Translations under genes and position numbers: made by a program
Notes under the pieces: generated by a model
Told to the model about the DNA's origin: nothing
Database searches by the model: none
Seen by the model: only the letters and a program-made list of their open reading frames with translations
Shown: piece after piece, positions 56,676 to 64,000 of the stretch
Layout: the number at the start of each line of letters is the position of its first letter
Numbering within the stretch: position 1 is the stretch's first letter
Assembly (NCBI GenBank): GCA_963920525.1
Contig: OY986438.1
Coordinates: 98,629,349 to 98,693,348, forward strand
Source of the DNA: Dichetophora obliterata
Lineage: Eukaryota; Arthropoda; Insecta; Diptera; Sciomyzidae
Direction: 5' to 3'
Length of the DNA: 64,000 nt

Positions 56676-56865
56676 AAAATTAACCAGCTGCGACGAACAT
56701 ACATCCAATTTTTGTAGTATATGCTACTTTCGAAATTAGTAGTCATCTAAGTTCGAACCAAATTTTATTCATACCGAATCCAAACTTTTCTGTAGCACTT
56801 AACTTGTTGGTAGTTACTACAAATTCCTAAAGATACTACTTTTTATTCATACGGGCAAGTAACGT

Positions 56866-58517
56866 TTTATTTCTATTTATAACAATATTTATTTTAAATA
56901 TCTCCATAATTTAAAAAACAACGACTTACAACGAGAATCAAAGCAAGTGACCTAACATTTTTTGTAAAAATCGTCCCAACTCAAAACGAAACATTTTTAA
57001 AATGAGTTTTTGTAGTTATAATGTCACAACTCAAATAGACACTTACAAAAATTTTGCTTCAAAAATCACTATTGATGCAAAATGGAAAATTTATGATATT
57101 TTTTGTAGAACAAAAATTTACGTTATTTTTGACAATATTGTTTCGTGCAAAGACTAGAAAAATTATCCAAAGACGCGAATTTCGATAAATGATGTGTAGA
57201 ATTACACAATAAATAATTTTAAAAAAAATATTAAAATCGGTCGATTAGTTTGTTCGCAGTAGTGCGGCCCGTTTTGAAAAAGTATGTTCCGAGAAAAACG
57301 TATTTGAAGTTACGCTAGTTGGTTAAAGTTACTATGGCGCTCCGTGTTTAAAGCTCTGTAGAATCTGTATCATAAGTGGGATTAATTTGGATTCCTTTTT
57401 TACATATTCTTCAATATCAATTAAAAAAAAAATTAAAATTTAAAAAATTGTTTGTCTAAATCCTCCCTTAAGACAAGACTCAATCCTGTAACTGAAATAT
57501 TAAAAATATATGAAGATTTAACAAAATATTTTTGAGAAAAGTATTAATTTCATTAGCTTTTGAGAAGTAAGCCATAGATCAGTGAATAATACCCGAGTAT
57601 TAATGAACATTTTGTATAATCAAGATGATAAGAAAGTAGTAGATAGGTATTTTTTAAATAATTTTTTTTATATATACTCGTACGGCTTTTATTTCAATAC
57701 AAATTTATTTTATACATATATAAATATTTTATACAAATCGTATGGAAAACTAAAATAAAAAGCGCCACCACTAAACCACCGGTTTTTTAAGGCTTATAGA
57801 GTTGGGTCCTAGGGTTCTAAGGAAGAGTTTAAGCTGAGAAAATTAAACTAGATTTTTTTAAAATCACCCTAATGAACATATCCGTCCAATTAATTGCTTA
57901 CTACTTATTAAATACTTTTTTTATATATTAGCCATATAGTTTTTCAAGGGTAGCCTTATTCTTTTTTGGGATTAATTTTAATTATGAGAATAATATAGTT
58001 TTAAGTTTTGAAACTTTTTCTTTTATTCATTTAGCACATAATCTTTAACTATAATTTTGTGATTTGGCCTGAAGGGTTTTTTAAATTATATTAAATGAAC
58101 AAATAAATAAAAAATAATAAAGAAATTCATTTGGAACTGAAATGTTTTATTTTAACTTACAATAAAAGCGTCGTTTAGTGGAATAATCGAGATTGCCTTT
58201 TTTAGAGTACTAACGATTTTTCCTTATGTAGCCAATCGGTTTCTCACATAGAATTATTAATGTTTATTAATCGAACAAATCTTTAAAACTGTGATAGCTT
58301 GCGTAACTAAAGGGAAAACTTTAGTTTTAAAATTTTAAAACTGAAGCTCATGTTTTTAATAAATTTGTAATTGTAAAAATTATTTAGTGATGAAAAAATA
58401 AATTTCTACTTCAATTATAATAAGAATTACTATCTAAAATTATTATATTTCACATTAGTTTTACCATTTGTAAATCGACATTCTATTATTAATTTTGTGT
58501 GTTAATTAAATATTTTA
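56866..58517. other. 3' part of the Jarid2 intron, no gene or clear repeat
   Basis: AT-rich sequence leading to the acceptor. ATTTTGTGTGTTAATTAAAT around 58492-58511 could contain the branch point. Nothing else recognised. Confidence 0.45.
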
Positions 58518-58539
58518 TTGTTCTCTTTTTCATTATAAG

Positions 58540-61500
58540 GACAAAAGTGCAAGCGCAACGCAAGTTTGCTCAGGGGCAAAGTGCTCCAACATCTTCATAC
58601 ACAGCAGGTCTTGCAGCTTCATCCTCTTCCATAACTGGCGGACCTAGTGCATCTTCTGAAAGTCGAGAACCACCAACAGAAATATTACCCAATAAAAGAC
58701 CGAAAACTGAAGATTTCCTAACTTTCCTTTGTTTTCGTGGAACTTCTGCATTGCCAGCACATTTGGACTTTTTAAATCAAGGCAAGCCAGCAGAACCTGA
58801 AAAAATAGCAGATAAAAAGAAAAGCAAAGTGACAGCCAAAAGTAAGAAAAAACCAACAGCAAAAAAGGGCGGCAAAAAAGCAAAAGCAGCTAAAGAAACT
58901 GCTAAAGCTGTGGATGATGAGCCAGTGGCATCGACTTCAGCAGCAGCAGCTGCAGCAGCTCTACTGGCTGAAAATAATAACTCCGCTACTAATAACAATC
59001 TTCCATCCGAATATAGTATCATTGACAAGTCAAAAAATCAAAATGAAGAGCACGAAGCAAATCAAACAGATAAAATTTCTAGTATTCCTTCAGAAGAGCC
59101 CATCAGCTTGTCTGTACCAATCAAAAAATTAGCAGCACCAGAGCCAGTTGTGGAACTAGGCAATCGACGAAGTCGTGCAGCCAATGAAAAGTCGAAAGTT
59201 GAAGTCGTGTCTAGCATCACACCGGAGAATAAACGTCGTTCAAATCGCACTATTGTAAAAGATATGAAACATTTAACGGAACCCGAAACTGAGGAAGAAA
59301 ATGATGAAAAAATTTCTACTAATGACGCTATCGATCAGTTGACAGAATCAAAAAATTTAAAAGATGAGCAAATTACTAAAAAATCAAAAACTCCAACTCA
59401 TTTAAATAAACAAACAGCTTCAACTCCAACACAAGAGCAAGAGTTGGCCACTGCTACGGTTCCAATACCGAAAGGTAAAAAAGGCAAAGCGACTGTAGAC
59501 AAACCTATTTTAACAGATAACATCAAGCAAGACGAGCAGGTAAAGGAATCTCAAAATGTAGCTCAGAAAGTTGAACTATTCCCTACTGCAACTGCGAAAG
59601 CAAAACAACCAGTAAAGAGAACGCGACAAAAAGAGTCGCCAATTTTTATTCCCTCACCGGAGCCAACTGGACGCATGACAAGACAACGTGCTTTTTTTGA
59701 GCCTGTCAAAGTGCTTCCACGTGATAACGCCGAAGAAACTGAAGAACAATCGGACAAAAATTTTAAATCTCCAACTAAAGATGTGATAAAAACAGCAGCA
59801 ACAGCAACAGAGACAGCCCCAACAGAAAAACCTAAAAAACCTAACATAGAAATTGAAAAAGCTACTGAGGAAAAAATTGAGGATCAAAAAAAAAGTGATC
59901 CAGAAATGAAGCCAGAAGAAAAAAATAATTCTCTAAACGTGTTTGATTTCTCATCGGAAGATGAACAGCCGTTGTCCAAATCAATAAAACTTAAAAAGGC
60001 TCATCTTCCAGTCAGTCCAAAGAAGCCCACACAAAATGTCAAACACAAAGGTAAAAAATTGCTCCACAAGAAGCCAATTATACAAGAAGCTGTAACAATT
60101 GAAAAAGAAAAAAAAGAAGAAAAAACAATTGAAGAGCAAAAAGAAGAAGAAATATCCATTGAACAAAATGACGAAAAATCTAAGCGTGGTATCAGCAAAG
60201 CTGCAAAAAAGAAACAAATAATCACTGAAACTGAAACACCCGAAGTAGCAAAGCTGAAAGAGTCTAATGCTACGACTGATGAAACCCCAGCACCACTAAC
60301 AAAAAAGACCCCGACTTCTGCACGCCAGCCGCGCAAGTTAAACAAAGCAAAATGTGATCCCATCACTCCTAATGGCACTGCTCTAAATGAGGAAAGTGAT
60401 GCAAACTCACCGACGGCACCTGTGCGAAGCCAACGCCCATCACGCAAAACTAAAGAAGCTGCTGCTATATATATGGGCATTATTGGGCACAAACTACAGC
60501 AGAATGAAGACGAGGATGATGAGCTGTCATTGAATAGTTTTCCAGAGTTACCAAATGTCAAAGAAACCGAGAAAATGGAATTTGAATTGAAGAAAAACGC
60601 GACAACCACAGCCACTTTGCCAACAGCGGCAAAATCACCATCAAAGTCAGCTGTTGCAGCTGAAACCGAAAAACAAGCACCTGTGCCACGTCGTGGACGC
60701 CCACCAAAACAAGGCAAGCCGCCACCTCCAGCAAAACGAGAAATTGAAGGTATGCTTATTAAAAAGGGCGCCCTAGCAAAGGTCATATCCATAAATACTC
60801 ATCCCGATACGAGTAATAACGAAAAACAACAACTGGAAGCTGCTAAAGTTGACGAAGAAGAGGAAGACTTTTTGCTTAACGAAGAAGTCAATGAGACCAA
60901 ACGTAAATTAGAGAAAAATTTCAGCGACTCTGACGATGAGCCGCTGGCCGTAAAAGTTAATCTAAAATCAAGTGATAAAGATTTGGAAAATGATTCAAAA
61001 AAATCGGAAAGCGGACAACGTAGCAAAGTAGCAACCACATTAGCAATGTTGCCCACAGCCGGTGGAGCTCAACAGGCTGCTTTATGCACGCCACCAGTTG
61101 GCAATGCCACTGGCGGTTTGTCAACAAACACTTCACCCATAACTGCAGCAAACACTGTACCACAGAATGCATCACAGTCGCAGCCAAGTTTTTTTAAAGT
61201 AGCTGAGAAGAAATCACCCATACCCAATGCCAAGATTTTAAATGTTCCTGCTGCGTACACTCTACCAGCGGCGACACAGAACTCACAGAATTCATATATT
61301 AATAAAATGGAACACAAACTTATCTCACCAAATCTAACATCCTCATATCTACCACCAGCATCACCGCATTATCATGTATCACGTTCTTCAGCCAGACCAT
61401 CGCCGCATCCAGCATTACAAACTGCGAAATCTCCCACACAACCGCCACCTCTACCAACGCTCTTGACGCACATCGCTGCGCCACCTCCTCCGCCACAATC

Positions 61501-64000
61501 ACCTTTAAAATATCAAACACCGCCTACAACATACCCGCCTCCAATTGAAGCTTATCCATCGCCAAAAATCAATCCAAACTTTCTTACGCCAAAATTTGAT
61601 CGTTCAGCGTTGCCACGCACAAATAACTTTCCTTCGCCATCACCTGTCAAATTCGACTTGTCATCATCGACAACAAAAACTGGCGGTATAGCCAATTCTA
61701 CTCTCAGTCCAAAGACGTTACCAACTATTGCCGTTGGCTCTAACACCGTAGCGGGTCTGGCGTCGACACCAACAACATCTTCAGCTGCACTGGCAGGTGC
61801 CGCTGCAAATACATCCTCAGACCCTCTGAAAGATGAAATTGGGTCTATACTAGCGGCAAATCTTATGCCTAGCAAGGAGGAGTCAGGTAAAATTTTTGGT
61901 ATTGCTAGTGTGAGTTTGGCCCAAAGTTCCGGTCCAGATAACACCAAGTGCACGCTGGGCAAATGTGGTTCTATACACAAACCGGTGTTGGGTCCGGTAG
62001 TACCCACCGAAGGTTACATTGGCGATCAGCTCTCCAGCAAAGAACGACGCAAAGCCAAAGTCAACATGACGCATGAACAAATACAAAAATGGCTAATAGA
62101 GTGTTCCTCTAATCCTGATGAGATTCAAGATGATTTGGACGATGACTATGACGACAATCTACGTCCCAATCTATTTGCCACCACGCCGCCACCCACAAGA
62201 GATGACAAGGAAAGCACTTCATTCAGTTCCTCTTCAAAGGCAACCCGCGATCTAGGCAAAAGTGAGAGTGCCTGGTCTGGCAAGGGTCCTTCACTGAAGG
62301 CTATACCAGTTGTGGCCACAACAAGCACAAAGGAAGACGATAAACGGAGTGATCACGTGTTGCTGCCACAAATGCAAGCAGCAATCGATACAGATCTGCC
62401 CCAAGTAAGTTGTCAAACGCCAAAAGTAATTCCAGGCAGCGCTAAGCAAAACTCTAGCAATGTTGAGACCAAATCGTTAAAAGATAAAGTGCTAGAGAAA
62501 AGAGTAGAGAAGAAATTAAAAGATGAAAAACCATCAAGGGATACTATTAAGGAAAAGGAACCAAAGCAAAGCAGGACCGATAAGGAAAAAGAACACTTTG
62601 TTGCATTGACCAACATAAAGACGACTGCTGCTGGCAAGCAGTCAAGTTCAACGCAGCAAACAAATAACACGCTTGAGTCGCCAACACCAACAACAACAAC
62701 AACCGCAGCAAAACCAAATCGCAAAAAGAATACGTCAGCAGCAACACCAGCAACTCCAAGCTCACGCGAAGAAAAGCAAACGGCGCAAAAGTCAACAATT
62801 GCTCATGCGAGCGTATCGTCGCCTGGTAACAAAATACAACAAAAACGCACACCGGTCTATAATCAGAAAACTGCTCAGAAGCAAGTTGAATTAAAAGAAA
62901 CCACCACAACCAGTCATAAGAAAAAGTCGCCGTTTTCCTACACATTTGGTGCATTTTCGGTTGAAAATGAAAAGTCAATTTATTCCTTTGATAAGGACGA
63001 TGATGATGTTGGAGCCAACAAACCAATTACAAAGCCAGTATTTAGACGACAAAGTCGCCGTGACTCGCATCCGGATGATATGACGCCATCTACGCCTACA
63101 CCAACGCCGCGTGCATCACCCGCAAAGAAGCGCAATACTGGCGGTGCTGCAACTGCAGATAAACCACAAAAAGATGCAGCAAATGCATCGCAAAGCAGTT
63201 CTGTTTCATTGACACTGAGTCCTGCGGAAAATTGCAAGTTGGTCAAAGTTAGCCTGGAAGCAGAGCAACAACATTCGGCCATTGCAAACAAAACTAAGTC
63301 GGGAAAATTTAAAAACAAGTTGAGTGCATCAACGAAGCAGCCTGCAGAAACTGCTGCTGCCGATTCAGATTCTGATGGTCATACCTTCTATATACCGCTA
63401 CAGGGCACTGGGACTGGTGGTTTGGCTGAAGGCGGCATTCAGGGTGTTGCAGTAAAACTGGGTCGCGAGGGCCCCGAAGGTCCAAATCAGAAAGTTATCA
63501 TGCACGCAACGCTAGTCACAAAAGCGCAAATGGGTCAGAACTCTAAACCACTGCCAGATTCCATGAATGCTTCAGAGATTGTAAAGAATCTACTTATATC
63601 TTCTGGCGGCTCCTCAACTGTCGAAGCAACAAAAAAATCGTCGAATTCCTCGAATGCTGCTGCAGTTATAGCCAGTACATCATCCGCTGCTGCGGCTATC
63701 AATTCAGCTTCAAACAGTTTGAAGAGTGTACCAATTGGTACAGTGCAGCCACGTTTTAAGGGCACTGCAGATCCCGCTGCAATAAACAGTGTTCAACCCA
63801 GCACTTCAACGGGTGCCAGTGGCGGTAGTGGTTTGGTGCGTGTGAATTCCAATTCCTCCCTCTTTTCAGGTTCTGCCAAGTCTAGACACGGCAATGCAGG
63901 AACTGCAGCAGTCAGCAGTACTAGCAAGAAATTCAAGGATGACACACCCATAAAAATGTCGAACAACACCGCATTTCCGCGGCACGATGATCCAACACAA
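58540..64000 (+). CDS. Jarid2: Jarid2 coding exon 2, N-terminal half, runs off window (partial)
   Basis: This exon encodes the N-terminal regulatory half of Jarid2, a nuclear cofactor of Polycomb repressive complex 2 that guides H3K27 methylation. The frame is open from the acceptor at 58538-58539 to the window end (1820 codons, about 1850 residues with exon 1). Two blocks identify it: QAQRKFAQ at residues 35-42, whose Lys39 matches the methylated Lys116 of human JARID2, and KRPKTEDFLTFLC at 83-95 followed by RGTSALP. Next come a Lys/Ala-rich segment (about 115-145), an alanine run, and long low-complexity Ser/Thr/Lys/Glu sequence. Denser blocks, probably conserved, lie near residues 660-695 (AAAIYMGIIGHKL), 1168-1215 (a C-x4-C-x3-H cluster, then GYIGDQLSSKERRKAK) and about 1645-1690 (HTFYIPLQG, VAVKLGREGPEGPNQK). 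Fly Jarid2 is known to be about twice the vertebrate length, which fits. JmjN, ARID, JmjC and the zinc finger should follow outside the window. JARID2 family members lack demethylase activity. Confidence 0.9.

Larger units (their letters stand above)
54229..56865. mobile_element. Composite TIR element with nested foldback and MITE
   Basis: TGGCCGTATGAATAAAAGTAG at the left edge and its near-complement at the right (CTACTTTTTATTCATACGGGCA) bound the unit. GAATAAAAGTAG/GTAGTAAG motifs recur inside (56060-56140, 56710-56840). It contains the foldback at 54289-55947 and the MITE at 56287-56675. No transposase seen. Confidence 0.65.
3376..58539 (+). other. Giant first coding intron of Jarid2 (55,164 bp)
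   Basis: The intron begins GTGAGC after AG and ends with the pyrimidine-rich stretch TTGTTCTCTTTTTCATTATAAG at 58518-58539. Both ends fit the fly consensus and the phase (two bases of a codon upstream, one downstream) restores an Arg codon. I found no host gene nested within it; recognisable coding sequence belongs to transposons. Extra non-coding or alternative exons cannot be excluded from sequence alone. Confidence 0.75.

Noticed and set aside
60001..61056. Long minus-strand open frames (up to 263 residues) opposite Jarid2 exon 2
   Set aside because: They are antisense shadows of a compositionally biased sense exon, hydrophobic and Ser-rich with no family resemblance.

Overview
The window is AT-rich nuclear DNA of an insect, most likely a higher fly. 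It holds one recognisable host gene, a fly homologue of Jarid2 (the JmjN/ARID/JmjC subunit of Polycomb repressive complex 2), on the + strand. A 31-codon first coding exon (3284-3375) is spliced across an intron of about 55.2 kb (3376-58539) to a very long second exon (58540 to the window end), which stays open for 1820 codons. The link rests on a good donor and acceptor, a matching splice phase, and a joined protein that carries two blocks I know from vertebrate JARID2: the QAQRKFAQ motif and the PKTEDFLTFLC motif. The JmjN, ARID and JmjC domains would lie beyond the right edge. The species cannot be fixed from the sequence; the transposon mix fits a tephritid or similar schizophoran fly.

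Nearly everything else is transposable-element debris, most of it nested inside the giant intron. Left of the gene (1-3283) are a 135-bp foldback element, a decayed non-LTR retrotransposon and the presumed promoter with a short upstream ORF. The left intron (3.4-9.6 kb) has an IR/DR Tc1-like element, a long-arm MITE interrupted by a small Harbinger-like MITE whose empty site survives elsewhere in the window, a tRNA-like repeat and tandem arrays. At 9.6-18.7 kb one LINE is cut by a 4.9-kb DNA element with a 10-bp target duplication. That element in turn contains a Tc1-like transposon with a frameshifted transposase and two foldback repeats. At 19.2-27.9 kb lies a gypsy-like LTR retrotransposon (252-254 bp LTRs, GTAT target duplication) that has received an intact Tc1-like transposon (332-aa transposase), a hAT-type MITE and a LINE fragment.

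From 28 to 49 kb there are no convincing genes. This stretch holds MITEs (pogo-like, Harbinger-like, hAT-like, Tc1-like), tandem arrays, foldback elements including a 1.4-kb palindrome, a 0.5-kb inverted duplication spaced by 5 kb, and a Helitron-like insertion with a 118-bp tandem repeat. At 49.8-53.0 kb lies a piggyBac element with TTAA target sites whose transposase carries two recognisable introns. At 54.2-56.9 kb lies a further composite foldback element. The last 1.7 kb of the intron is plain AT-rich sequence.

The recognisable retrotransposon and transposase reading frames inside the intron run antisense to Jarid2, with the LTR element as the one sense exception. The main biological interest is how a Polycomb cofactor is transcribed and spliced across this transposon-filled intron, when the intron separates the start codon from the PRC2-interacting lysine motif.
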